DNA from: Verrucosispora sp. WMMD573
GTDB taxonomy: Bacteria > Actinomycetota > Actinomycetes > Mycobacteriales > Micromonosporaceae
Direction: 5' to 3'
DNA: 64,000 nucleotides
Assembly: GCF_027497175.1 (NCBI RefSeq)
Contig: NZ_CP114901.1
Span: forward strand, 4,402,001-4,466,000
Shown here piece after piece: positions 1 to 9,537 of this stretch (position 1 is its first letter; every line of letters starts with the position of its first letter). A model generated the notes under the pieces. That model was not told the DNA's origin, searched no databases, and was given only the letters and a program-made list of their open reading frames with translations. The position numbers and the translations under genes were made by a program.

Positions 1-832
1 GTTCGCGCCCGTCCACGGCGATCGCCTCGTCGACGGCCCGGGCGACGAAGCCGACCATGAGGCCGGCGGGAAACGGCCATCCCTGGGAACCCTGGTAGGT
101 GACCGTGCCCACCTTCACACCAGCCTCCTCGCCGACCTCGCGGCGGACGGCGCCCTCCAGGCTCTCGCCGATCTCGACGAAGCCGGCGAGCAGCGAGAAG
201 GCGTTCGAGCCCGCGCCGTGATGCCGGGCGAGCAGGCAGCGTGGCTGCGGACCGGGGCCTTCCACCAGCACGATGACGGCGGGTTCGATGCGGGGGAACA
301 ACTGGCGACCGCAGTCGGGGCCCTGGCAGACCCGCAGGTGACCGGCGTCGGCGCTGGCCGTGGTCGCGCCGCAGGTGCCGCAGTATCTGGCGTGCCGGTT
401 CCAGTAGAGCAGGCCGCGCGCGTACGCCAGGGTCGCGGCGAGTGGCTCGGGCAGGGTGGTGGCCAGCGCGCGCAGGTCAGCGCTGCCGTGCGCGGTAGCC
501 AGGCGCAGTGCCTCGGTCTCCTCGACCTCGCTGAGGTCGGCGGCGAAGCTCGCCCTGGCGCCGTCGAGGCCGAGCAGGGCGGTCTGACCGGCCGCCGCCA
601 TTAGCGTGCGTGCGGGCGGACCGGTGAGCCGCACCGGCCTGCCGTCGGCCGTCAGCAGTGGCCGGTCGCGCCACATGGGCAGCACCTGGCTGTCGTCGCG
701 GTCGAGCAGGTCGGCGACCCGAGCCGGGTCGGCGCGCAGGCTCGCCGCCCGGTCGTGCGTTGTCGCGGTGTACGCGAGACCGTGAAACACCATGCTGCCG
801 ATCGTGCCGGACGCCTCTGGTGGCGCGGTCAC
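1..832 (-). CDS. nudC: NAD(+)/NADH diphosphatase NudC (3' end beyond window)
   Basis: Nudix hydrolase that splits NAD(H) into NMN(H) and AMP and, in characterised relatives, removes NAD caps from RNA; cytosolic. Seen: an N-terminal domain, then a four-cysteine zinc ribbon (CGTCG...CQGPDCG) near residues 150-170, a Nudix box (G-x5-E-x7-REVGEEAG) near residue 220, and SQGWPFPAGLM, close to the NudC signature SQPWPFP that separates this family from other Nudix enzymes. The C-terminus runs off the left edge. The start is uncertain: GTG at 832 or, 13 codons later, ATG at 793; neither has a good ribosome binding site. It lies downstream of the SDR gene on the same strand, 92 bp away. Family call is firm. 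Confidence 0.88.
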   Translation of the reverse strand, partial: MTAPPEASGTIGSMVFHGLAYTATTHDRAASLRADPARVADLLDRDDSQVLPMWRDRPLLTADGRPVRLTGPPARTLMAAAGQTALLGLDGARASFAADLSEVEETEALRLATAHGSADLRALATTLPEPLAATLAYARGLLYWNRHARYCGTCGATTASADAGHLRVCQGPDCGRQLFPRIEPAVIVLVEGPGPQPRCLLARHHGAGSNAFSLLAGFVEIGESLEGAVRREVGEEAGVKVGTVTYQGSQGWPFPAGLMVGFVARAVDEAIAVDGRE

Positions 833-924
833 CGGCTCGACGGAGTAAATGCACTATGGTCGTAGTACAAGAGGTAAGCGAGCGTCGGTGTTCGACCCAG
901 GGCCCGCCGTGGCCCGCCGTGCTG

Positions 925-1716
925 TCAGGGCAGGATGGCGTCGACGTAACCACCGTCCACTCGTACCGCCGCGCCGGTGGTGGCCGAGGCCAGCGGCGAC
1001 GACAGGTAGACGACCAGGTTCGCGATCTCGGCTGGCTCGATGAGCCGTTGCAGCAGCGACTGCGGGCGGTGCCGGAGCATGAACTCCCGCTGCGCCTCCT
1101 CCCAGGGCAGGTCGTCGCCGACCAGTGAGCGGACGAACTGCTCGACCCCGCCGGTGTGGGTGGGCCCGGCGATGACGCTGTTCACCGTGACCCCCGACCC
1201 GGCGGCCTCCTTGGCGAAGCCTCGGGACACGCCCAGCAGGGCGGTCTTGGACACCCCGTAGTGGATCATCTCGGCCGGGATCACCACCGCGGAGTCGCTC
1301 GCGATGTACTGGATCCGACCCCAGCCACGCTCGCGCATCCCCGGCAGGTACGCCCGGGTCAACCGGATCGCCGCCAGCACGTTGATCTCGAAGTACCGCC
1401 GCCAGTCGTCGTCGGTGATCTCCATGGCGGGCTGGGCGCCGAAGATGCCGAGGCTGTTGACCAGGATGTCGACGTCGGGGAGAGCCTCGACGGCCGCGAG
1501 CGCCCTGTCGGCCGTGGCGACGTCGGCCGGTACCGCGACGAAGTCACCCTCGCCCAGCTCGGCCAGGGCGCGGTTCACCGAGTCGGCAGAGCGTCCGTTG
1601 ACCCCCACCCGGGCTCCGGCCGCGGCCAGCCCGGCGGCGATGGCCCGGCCGATGCCCTGGGTCGAACCGGTGACGAGCGCGGTGCGGCCAGCAAGATCTA
1701 TTCGCATGCCCGCCAT
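925..1716 (-). CDS. SDR family oxidoreductase
   Basis: Classical short-chain dehydrogenase of 263 residues, probably NAD(P)H-dependent; substrate unknown. Seen: Rossmann motif TGSTQGIG at residues 16-23, NSLG in place of the usual NNAG, an ASDS segment supplying the catalytic Ser, and YGVSK for the Tyr/Lys pair. The C-terminus ends in the typical SxxxSxTTGxxxxVDGG pattern. Two closely spaced starts are possible (Met1, and Met4 in MRIDLAG); neither has an obvious Shine-Dalgarno. It lies downstream of the CotH operon but is separated from it by a strong hairpin, so it is probably transcribed on its own or with nudC. Confidence 0.85.
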   Translation of the reverse strand: MAGMRIDLAGRTALVTGSTQGIGRAIAAGLAAAGARVGVNGRSADSVNRALAELGEGDFVAVPADVATADRALAAVEALPDVDILVNSLGIFGAQPAMEITDDDWRRYFEINVLAAIRLTRAYLPGMRERGWGRIQYIASDSAVVIPAEMIHYGVSKTALLGVSRGFAKEAAGSGVTVNSVIAGPTHTGGVEQFVRSLVGDDLPWEEAQREFMLRHRPQSLLQRLIEPAEIANLVVYLSSPLASATTGAAVRVDGGYVDAILP

Positions 1717-1828
1717 TCTGCCGAACCGGGATCTTGCGTGGGCGCGCTACAGCTCCGGCCCGACCGGGCGGCCAGGGACGACGGCACGACCAACCGGGCT
1801 CACGGGACGGTCGTCCTGCCACCCGGAC

Positions 1829-1865
1829 GTCCGGCACCGGTCCGCTGGACGGACCGGTGCCGGAC
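1829..1865 (-). terminator. Hairpin terminator after the CotH operon
   Basis: Perfect 16-bp inverted repeat (arms 1829-1844 and 1850-1865) with a 5-nt loop, 14 bp past the CotH stop codon. GC-rich, with no T-tail on the minus strand, as is common in actinomycetes. Confidence 0.75.
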
Positions 1866-1878
1866 GGTCGCTTTTTGA

Positions 1879-3999
1879 TCAGCTCGCCGTGCAGGTCGGC
1901 GTGGGTGTGCTGGGTGCGCCGGTGGTCGAGCCGAGGAAACCGAACGTAGTGCTGGCGCCCGCGCCGAGGTTGCCGTTGTAGCTGACGTTGCGGGCGGTCA
2001 CCGCCGATCCCTGGCTGGTGACTGTGGCGTTCCATGCCTGGGTGACCGTCTGCCCGGCCGGGTACGTCCAGGTCACGGTCCAGCCGCGGATCGCCGAGCC
2101 GCCCGCGGTGACCCGTACCTCGCCCTGGAAGCCGCCGGACCACTGATTGGTCACCGTGTAGGTGGCGGTGCAGCCGCCTGCGCCGGGTGGCGGCGTGGTG
2201 GGCGGCGGCGTGCTGGGCGGTGGGGTGGTCGGCGGTGGGGTCGTGGGCGGTGGGTTGGTCGGTGGCGGCGTGGTGGATCCACCCCAGCCGGCGGTCGAGT
2301 CCAGCCAGGCCGCGCGGCGCAGCATCCAGTCCCGCATGAACTGGACCTGCCCCTGCCAGGTCGGCGCGGTGGGCGTGATGAAGGGCCCGACGTTTCGGGT
2401 GCTCAGGTTCGGCCAGCGCTGGAAGTTGCGCTGCGCGGCGGCGGTCAGCGGCGCGCTGAGGCTGTCGATGCGGGACTGCAACGACGCGTCGGAGAGCGGC
2501 CCCCGGCGCAGCGCCTGCCAGCGCAGCCGCACCTCGTTGACGAAGGCCGGGTCGCGCATCAACTGCGTGTACCAGTCGTTGGCCAGCGGTTGGCGGATCT
2601 GTTGGTACTGCCAGCCGGCGGTCTGGTCGTTCTGGAAGAAGCCGCCCACGCCGAAGGTGAGGTCGTAGTCCCAGAGCGGGCCGGCGAAGATCTTGGTGTC
2701 GCGGTCCTTGTAGAAGTACGCGCTGCGGATGTAAGAGTCCATCTCCCGGCTCAGCTCGTTGATAATGAGCTGGTCGATGAAGGAGGGCACGTCGATGTAC
2801 GCCCGGTAGCCGCTGACCGGGTCGGCGAAGTTGGGTGCCCGCAGCACGTTGTGGAACTCCTGGATGTGGTTGCGCAACCAGTCGCGTTGCTCTGGCTGCA
2901 ACGGCGACGGGTCGGCGACCTCAAGGTAGTTCCAGCAGGTCGCCGCCGGCCCGGTGCAGGGCAACGTCGGCTCCTCGGCGGCCATCCACTCGAACTTCCA
3001 GATGTAGCCGCCGGTGATCTTCGGCAGGCTCCGGTCGTCTTCACGTAGCTGCTTGAGGTCGAGACGGTCCTTGGAGTTCTTGATCGTCTCGACGAGCATG
3101 TAGACGCCCATGTAGTCGTCGGCGCCGACCGGGCCGGCGTCGGTGTTCAGGTAGAACTCCGCGAAGGCGTACCGGGGGGCCGGCAGGCCCATCTGCCGCC
3201 CGAGGTCGTAGACGAACGCCTCCCGGATCAGCGCCTTGTCGCTGAACGGCCCGCGCAGCACCCAGTCGGAGTCGGCCGGCATGCCGAGCACCGGGTAGTC
3301 GGCGTCGTCGTCCTCGTTGTCCCAGAACTCCAGCCGGAACGGCGTCTTGGCGAACATCGCCGACGACTGCCCGCGCAGCCGGAAACCTGCCCGGGTGGCC
3401 ACGGTGGGTGCGGCGGCCAGGGAGGTGCTGCCGCCGCCCGGCTCGAAGATCATCGTGGTGGCGTCGAAGTACTCCCGGTCAGGCCGCCCGGCGCCGTACG
3501 AGTCGATCAGCACGACCGGAAGGTCGTGTGCGGTGCTGGTGTTGCGGGCGGCGTACATGGCGGTGCCGGGTGCGCCCGACGCGGTCTGCCCGACGAACGC
3601 CTGGGCCCGCAGCTGCGTCGTACGGGTGAAGCGCAGCGCCGTGCCGGAGTAGAGCGGCGACTGCGCGTCGGGCAGGCGGCCGTTGGTGGTGTAGCGGATC
3701 TGGGCACCGCTCACGGTGGTGCTCAACGACACCAAGACCTCGCCGGTGAAGGTGCCGCTGGGTACGGAGAAGCCGATGTCGCCGACCAGGTCCTCGGCGG
3801 CCTCGGTAGCCGCGGCAGTGCGGGAACCGGCGGGCCGGTCGACCGGGATGGTGGAACCGGACATGCCGGCAAGGGGCTCGGCACCGGCCGGTGCCGGCGA
3901 AGGGACGAGGAACCCGGTGACCAGCGCGGCGACGGCCGCGATCCCCGCGATGCGCTGGGGTGCCGCCGAGGTGCCGACGCTGCGGTCGGTCAGACGCAC
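1879..3999 (-). CDS. Secreted CotH-type kinase with C-terminal CBM2
   Basis: CotH proteins are atypical protein kinases; B. subtilis CotH phosphorylates spore-coat proteins. This 706-residue copy has a signal peptide (hydrophobic core about residues 17-40), a chitobiase/Ig-like domain near 70-130 (IRYTTNGRLPDAQSPLYSG), the CotH domain from about 185 to 560, a Pro/Thr linker, and a CBM2 over the last 95 residues (NQWSGGF, RGWTVTW, QAWNA, C-terminal Cys). The CotH hallmarks are LRGQSSAMFAKTPFRLEF, ELSREMDSYIRSAYFYKDRD and GPLWDYDLTFG, where WDYD resembles the metal-binding Asp motif. The GTG start at 3999 follows AGGAGG and lies 10 bp inside the VTC gene. A secreted kinase tethered to cellulose is unusual; the target is unknown. 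Confidence 0.85.
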   Translation of the reverse strand: MRLTDRSVGTSAAPQRIAGIAAVAALVTGFLVPSPAPAGAEPLAGMSGSTIPVDRPAGSRTAAATEAAEDLVGDIGFSVPSGTFTGEVLVSLSTTVSGAQIRYTTNGRLPDAQSPLYSGTALRFTRTTQLRAQAFVGQTASGAPGTAMYAARNTSTAHDLPVVLIDSYGAGRPDREYFDATTMIFEPGGGSTSLAAAPTVATRAGFRLRGQSSAMFAKTPFRLEFWDNEDDDADYPVLGMPADSDWVLRGPFSDKALIREAFVYDLGRQMGLPAPRYAFAEFYLNTDAGPVGADDYMGVYMLVETIKNSKDRLDLKQLREDDRSLPKITGGYIWKFEWMAAEEPTLPCTGPAATCWNYLEVADPSPLQPEQRDWLRNHIQEFHNVLRAPNFADPVSGYRAYIDVPSFIDQLIINELSREMDSYIRSAYFYKDRDTKIFAGPLWDYDLTFGVGGFFQNDQTAGWQYQQIRQPLANDWYTQLMRDPAFVNEVRLRWQALRRGPLSDASLQSRIDSLSAPLTAAAQRNFQRWPNLSTRNVGPFITPTAPTWQGQVQFMRDWMLRRAAWLDSTAGWGGSTTPPPTNPPPTTPPPTTPPPSTPPPTTPPPGAGGCTATYTVTNQWSGGFQGEVRVTAGGSAIRGWTVTWTYPAGQTVTQAWNATVTSQGSAVTARNVSYNGNLGAGASTTFGFLGSTTGAPSTPTPTCTAS

Positions 4000-4820
4000 G
4001 ATGCCTCCTGAACGGGACGGTGGGTGGTGGCGGTCGGTGCCGTGCCCACCGACGGGGTGGTGCGGAAATGGCGGCGCAGTGTCCTACGCCAGGGCGAGTC
4101 CGGCAGGTCCGGACGCAACGCCGCCAGTCCGGTGGCGTACTTGGAGATGCGGGCGGGCCGCAGCCCCAGCTGCCAGAGCAGCCGGTCGGCCGGCGATGCG
4201 GCGGCGCTGGTCTTGGTCTCGACCACGACCACATCCGGCAGATGCAGTGAGGTGCCGCCCGCCTGCCAGGCGAGCCCGGTGTCGATGGTGACCCGACTGG
4301 CGGTCACCGGCAGCAGCAGCGTCGCCCGGCGGTAACTGGTGACAAGCACCGGATCGAGGGCGCTGCCGGCGGGTGGGCAGATAGCCTCCCGCGCGAGCGC
4401 CTGGTCAACGAAGTCACGGCCGGGTCGTACGGTCGTGCGGTCACCCGCATCGTATGGCAACCGGTGTTTGGTAATGCTGTCGCGCGCTCCGCTGATCTTG
4501 ACCTCGAGCCAGCACAGGGCCGAGTCGAGGTAGGTGCGGGTGCGCACCTTGAAGCGGCGTCGTCGCCGGTAGGCCGCGCAGTGGTAGCTGGCCAACCTGG
4601 GGGTGTCGAAGTAGACCGACTCGTAGCGGAAGCTTCGCGCACCGTCGATCTCCAGCACCCGTGCGTGCGGGATGAGCTGGTCGAGCAGGAGTGGCAACCG
4701 GTCGAGCGGGACGAGGTACTTGCGGTCCACCCTGGTCTGTAGGGCGGCCCGGTCGATGAGTTCGGTCAACCCGATGGCGTCCATGGCTGCCAGGGGCGCG
4801 GTGATCGGTTGGATGATCAT
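3990..4820 (-). CDS. VTC-domain (polyphosphate polymerase-type) protein
   Basis: 276 residues, almost entirely a VTC/CYTH-like tunnel domain, the catalytic fold of yeast Vtc4 that makes polyphosphate from ATP. Seen: RVDRKYLVP at 31-39, RYESVYFDT, the basic strand RRRRRFKVRTRTYLDS, acidic LEVKISG, TSYRRATLLLP, RVTIDTGL and VVVETKTS; this alternation of basic and acidic strands is the metal/ATP-binding pattern of the fold. No membrane segment, so cytosolic. The ATG at 4820 overlaps the DUF4956 stop (ATGA) and the 3' end overlaps cotH by 10 bp, implying coupled translation. Polyphosphate synthesis is inferred from the family; another phosphoryl-transfer job serving CotH is possible. Confidence 0.82.
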   Translation of the reverse strand: MIIQPITAPLAAMDAIGLTELIDRAALQTRVDRKYLVPLDRLPLLLDQLIPHARVLEIDGARSFRYESVYFDTPRLASYHCAAYRRRRRFKVRTRTYLDSALCWLEVKISGARDSITKHRLPYDAGDRTTVRPGRDFVDQALAREAICPPAGSALDPVLVTSYRRATLLLPVTASRVTIDTGLAWQAGGTSLHLPDVVVVETKTSAAASPADRLLWQLGLRPARISKYATGLAALRPDLPDSPWRRTLRRHFRTTPSVGTAPTATTHRPVQEASCV

Positions 4821-5416
4821 CGGGCGGCTCCCGCCTTGGCCTGCGTTGCGGTGGTCCTGGTCGCCCGGCCCTTCACCGAGTAGCGGACGTCGACGACGGT
4901 GGTCTCGTTGACCAGGTCAAGTCGCTGCACGGTGGCGACGTGCACACGTGCGCCGAGCAGTTGCTCCAGCTGGGCCACGAGGGTCACGTGGTCGGTCACG
5001 GCCGAGTCGAGCACCATGATCTGGTGCCGGTAGTGGCGGAGCAGCCGGGGATGGTCGCCCAGGAACATCACCACGAGGATGAGGCCCATCAGCCCGGCAC
5101 TGAGCCATACCGAGGTGGTGCTCAACGCACCGAGGATGCCCAGGGCCAGCGCGGAGAAGTAGTAGGCGACCTCGTGCTGGTCGAGCTCCGTCGACCGCAG
5201 GCGGATGATCGACAGTACGCCGAACAGCGCCAGCCCGAGCCCGAGGCCCGCGCCGACGTTGCTGGCGCTGAGCGCACTGGCCACTGCGAGGACACCGACG
5301 TTGACGCCGAGGTAGGCGACCACCAGGTCGCGGCGGCGGTGTCTCGGGAAGTAGAGCCCGAAGACGAGCAGCACCACCGCGCCGATGTCGATCGCGAACA
5401 GGATGAGCTGCGACAT
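4817..5416 (-). CDS. DUF4956 membrane protein
   Basis: About 199 residues with four or so hydrophobic helices in the first 110 (starting MSQLILFAIDIGAVVLLVFG) and a soluble C-terminal half from about residue 115 (HRQIMVLDSA... ending in a basic tail). DUF4956 proteins are of unknown function and commonly sit next to VTC-domain genes, as here. I placed the start at ATG 5416 because AGGAGG lies 8 nt upstream; an ORF 15 codons longer has no ribosome site. First gene of the DUF4956-VTC-CotH operon. It may anchor or channel the product of the VTC enzyme (inference). Confidence 0.8.
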   Translation of the reverse strand: MSQLILFAIDIGAVVLLVFGLYFPRHRRRDLVVAYLGVNVGVLAVASALSASNVGAGLGLGLALFGVLSIIRLRSTELDQHEVAYYFSALALGILGALSTTSVWLSAGLMGLILVVMFLGDHPRLLRHYRHQIMVLDSAVTDHVTLVAQLEQLLGARVHVATVQRLDLVNETTVVDVRYSVKGRATRTTATQAKAGAAR

Positions 5417-5865
5417 CTGGTGTTTTCCTCCTGGGTCGCTGTCGCGCCGGCCCCGTCTCATCTCGTCGGCACGAGCTGCGGCAGAGTGATCGAACGCAAC
5501 CGAAAGTCTCGGTAAACTTGCGGGAACTATTTCGGGAAATAGTAGTCGGACGCATCGAACCGGGTCAATGGCAATGTTGCGCCAACCTGGACTTTTGGCG
5601 CGCGCCGGGCGCTTCCGTGAGCGTCTGACTCGGGTCGGTCGGCTGGTCGGGGCGCGATTCGTGCGCGAGTGGACCAGGTGTGGACCGGTGGTGAACCCAG
5701 GGTAAACAACCTCAGGCGGTTGCCGCTCACCGCGGGGTGGCCGCTCGCGCCGGCCGGTGGTTGTGACCGCCGCTCCGGCCGTGACCGCCCTCGTGGGTCA
5801 CCCGGCGCGACCTGATGTCAGCGGGCTGGATGCCCGCCCCGCCGCTGCTGCCTACCGATAATCAC
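5417..5865. other. Gene-free divergent regulatory region (left part)
   Basis: No convincing gene. It holds the ribosome binding site and presumed promoter of the CotH operon, an 18-bp palindrome at 5526-5543 (ACTATTTC-GG-GAAATAGT) about 110 bp upstream of the DUF4956 start, and a nearby CCGAAAGTCTCGG. A 67-codon minus-strand ORF at 5527-5730 has no family resemblance and I left it out. Confidence 0.5.
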
Positions 5866-5904
5866 CGAAACTATATTGACATGTTTCGTTTCGCGGATCG
5901 AAAC
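5866..5904 (+). promoter_or_regulatory. CGAAAC-box operator cluster before the CE15 esterase
   Basis: Four copies of CGAAAC or its complement GTTTCG within 39 bp: plus orientation at 5866 and 5899, minus at 5883 and 5888. Two pairs form inverted repeats (CGAAAC-N11-GTTTCG and GTTTCG-N5-CGAAAC). A consensus -35 TTGACA lies at 5876-5881 inside the cluster; a good -10 is not obvious. CGAAA/TTTCG repeats are known upstream of Streptomyces xylanase genes, so a repressor site is likely. Confidence 0.6.
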
Positions 5905-5978
5905 TTACCCGGCGGATGACGGTCGATGCATCTCGATCAATATCGTCCTCTTCGGCGTCTACTTGGAGGAGGTCTGGA

Positions 5979-7658
5979 GTGACTACGAAGCTTGCCCGCC
6001 CAGGGGGCCGGTCGGTGGTCGTCGTACTGGCGGTGACGGCGCTCGCCCTCGCCGCAACGACACTGACGGTGGCGGAGGTGGGCGTGGCCCGGGCCGCCGA
6101 CGGCCTCGCGGTCGTCTCCTCGGTGGAGGACGACGGCGTCGACTGTCCGACGCCGAATCCGGGTACGCCGTCGGCCAACCCCAGACTGCCCGACCCCTTC
6201 CGAAGGCTCGACGGGAGCCGAATCTCGGCCAAGTCGGACTGGCGCTGTCAGCGTGCGGCGACCAAGCAGCTCGCGCAGCGGTACGTCTACGGCGACAAGC
6301 CGGCGAAACCGCAGACTGTCAGCGGCACGGTCTCGAACACCAGCATCACGGTGAACGTGGCGCACAACGGCCGTACCGCCAGCTTCTCCGCGAGCGTGCA
6401 ACTGCCCAGCGGTGGCAGTGGGCCCTACCCTGCCGTGGTGGTACTGGGCGGGTTCGGCGCGGACACCGCGACCATCCGGTCCGCCGGTGCCGCCGTGATC
6501 AGCTATGACCCGCTCGCCGTGGGGCGGGAGGGCACGCCCCGCAACAACAAGCAGGGCGCCTTCTACAGCATCTACGGCTCGTCGAGCAGCAGCGGGCTGT
6601 TGGTCGCCTGGGCCTGGGGCGTCAGCCGGATCATCGACGTCATCGAGCAGTCGGGCGGAAACATCCTCCGCGCGGACGCGACAGGTGTCACCGGGTGCTC
6701 CCGTTACGGCAAGGGTGCCTTCGTGACGGGCGCTTTCGACCAGCGCATCGCCCTGACCATGCCGATCGAGTCGGGCAGCGCCGGCTCGCCGATCTTCCGG
6801 GGCATCCCCGGCGAGTCCGGTGCCCAACCGCTGAGCAGCGCGTACGGCGAGCAGCCGTGGCTGGGTGACGCCTTCGGCTCGTACACCGGCAACCCGGCGA
6901 GCCTGCCGATCGACACTCACCAGACCGTGGCCATGGTGGCGCCGCGTGGACTGCTCATCATGGACAACCCGCACATCGACTGGCTGGCCGCCCGGTCCTC
7001 CAGCGTCGCCGCGCTGGCCGGAGCGGAGGTCTACCGGGCACTCGGAGCCGGCGACAACATCAGCTACTGGTCCGACGTCCAGGACGGCACGCACTGCGCC
7101 TCCCGGCCGGAGTGGCGCGTCCCGTTGCAGCAGAACATCCAGAAGTTCCTGCTCAAGACGGGCAACTCGGCGGGCGTCTTCCGGGTCTCCAGCCGTAAGG
7201 CTGGCAACCTCTCCGAGTGGCGGGACTGGCAGACGCCGACCCTGGCCGACGGCCCGACCACGCCGCCCACCCCGCCCACCACGCCTCCGACGACCCCGTC
7301 GACGACCCCGCCGACGACCCCGCCCACCACGCCTCCGACGACGCCCCCCACCACGCCACCGGCGGGCGGCGCGTGCTCGGCGTCGGTGTCGGTCAACCAG
7401 TGGACGGGTGGCTTCGTCGCCACCGTACGGGTCACCGCCGGCTCGGCCGCCCTCAACGGCTGGGCGGTCACCATGACGCTGCCCTCCGGCGCCAGCGTCA
7501 CCAACGCCTGGAACGCCCAACGCAGCGGCTCCAGTGGAGCGGTCACCTTCAGTAATGTCAGCTACAACGGGTCCGTCGCCGCCGGGCAGTCGACCGAGTT
7601 CGGTTTCCAGGGCACCGGCACCGGCAGCGGGATGACCCCCACCTGCGCCGCCCGGTAG
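5979..7658 (+). CDS. Secreted glucuronoyl methylesterase (CE15) with CBM2
   Basis: CE15 enzymes cut the ester between 4-O-methyl-glucuronic acid of xylan and lignin. The 559-residue protein has a signal peptide (hydrophobic stretch about 10-35), an alpha/beta hydrolase domain with the CE15 nucleophile elbow GCSRYGKGA (Ser241), catalytic His372 in DGTHCASRPEW, a Thr/Pro linker of repeated TTPP near 425-465, and a C-terminal CBM2 (NQWTGGF, NGWAV, NAWNAQ). I chose GTG 5979 because GGAGGAGG lies 8-15 nt upstream and the signal peptide then starts properly; a longer ORF from 5916 adds an implausible Ser-rich lead. The CBM2 resembles that of the CotH protein. Preceded by CGAAAC boxes and followed by a terminator. 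Confidence 0.9.
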   Translation: MTTKLARPGGRSVVVVLAVTALALAATTLTVAEVGVARAADGLAVVSSVEDDGVDCPTPNPGTPSANPRLPDPFRRLDGSRISAKSDWRCQRAATKQLAQRYVYGDKPAKPQTVSGTVSNTSITVNVAHNGRTASFSASVQLPSGGSGPYPAVVVLGGFGADTATIRSAGAAVISYDPLAVGREGTPRNNKQGAFYSIYGSSSSSGLLVAWAWGVSRIIDVIEQSGGNILRADATGVTGCSRYGKGAFVTGAFDQRIALTMPIESGSAGSPIFRGIPGESGAQPLSSAYGEQPWLGDAFGSYTGNPASLPIDTHQTVAMVAPRGLLIMDNPHIDWLAARSSSVAALAGAEVYRALGAGDNISYWSDVQDGTHCASRPEWRVPLQQNIQKFLLKTGNSAGVFRVSSRKAGNLSEWRDWQTPTLADGPTTPPTPPTTPPTTPSTTPPTTPPTTPPTTPPTTPPAGGACSASVSVNQWTGGFVATVRVTAGSAALNGWAVTMTLPSGASVTNAWNAQRSGSSGAVTFSNVSYNGSVAAGQSTEFGFQGTGTGSGMTPTCAAR

Positions 7659-7678
7659 CTTTCGACGCGGCGAGTCGG

Positions 7679-7719
7679 GTCACTGGGCATGGCGGCGAAG
7701 GGCCGTCATGCCCAGTGAC
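7679..7719 (+). terminator. Hairpin terminator after the CE15 gene
   Basis: Perfect 13-bp arms (7679-7691 and 7707-7719) around a 15-nt loop, beginning 20 bp past the CE15 stop. Confidence 0.7.
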
Positions 7720-7723
7720 GCTC

Positions 7724-9274
<1,551 letters not shown>

Positions 9275-9288
9275 CCGAGTCGAGCCGG

Positions 9289-9322
9289 ACCGGCCGTGCG
9301 GGGCAAGCCCCGCACGGCCGGT
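9289..9322 (+). terminator. Hairpin terminator after the xylanase
   Basis: Perfect 15-bp arms (9289-9303, 9308-9322) with the tetraloop CAAG, 14 bp past the stop codon, followed by a T-containing GTTCGTTCG. Confidence 0.85.
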
Positions 9323-9397
9323 GTTCGTTCGTCGGGGCGAGGGTCGTCGCGGTGTCCGTTCGGCCGAGCCGGCAGCAGGTTGGATAGAAGAACATCA

Positions 9398-9427
9398 TTG
9401 ACCGTTACGGTTAACACTCTTTAAGAT
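9398..9427 (+). promoter_or_regulatory. Chitinase promoter
   Basis: -35 TTGACC (9398-9403), 18-bp spacer containing the small palindrome ACCGTTACGGT, and -10 TAAGAT (9422-9427). No CGAAAC box, unlike the two upstream CAZyme promoters, and no clear DasR-type site. Confidence 0.65.
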
Positions 9428-9537
9428 TTGGCTGCCTCGAGGAACCCAGCACCCGTACGCCACGGCCGGTCATCGGCGGCTCCACAACGACCGGCCGTGG
9501 CGGCACGGCACCCTCACCTGCCACGGGAAGGTCCTCG

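Noticed and set aside
5527..5730. 67-codon minus-strand ORF in the CotH/CE15 spacer
   Set aside because: No family, no ribosome site, and it overlaps the promoter palindrome.
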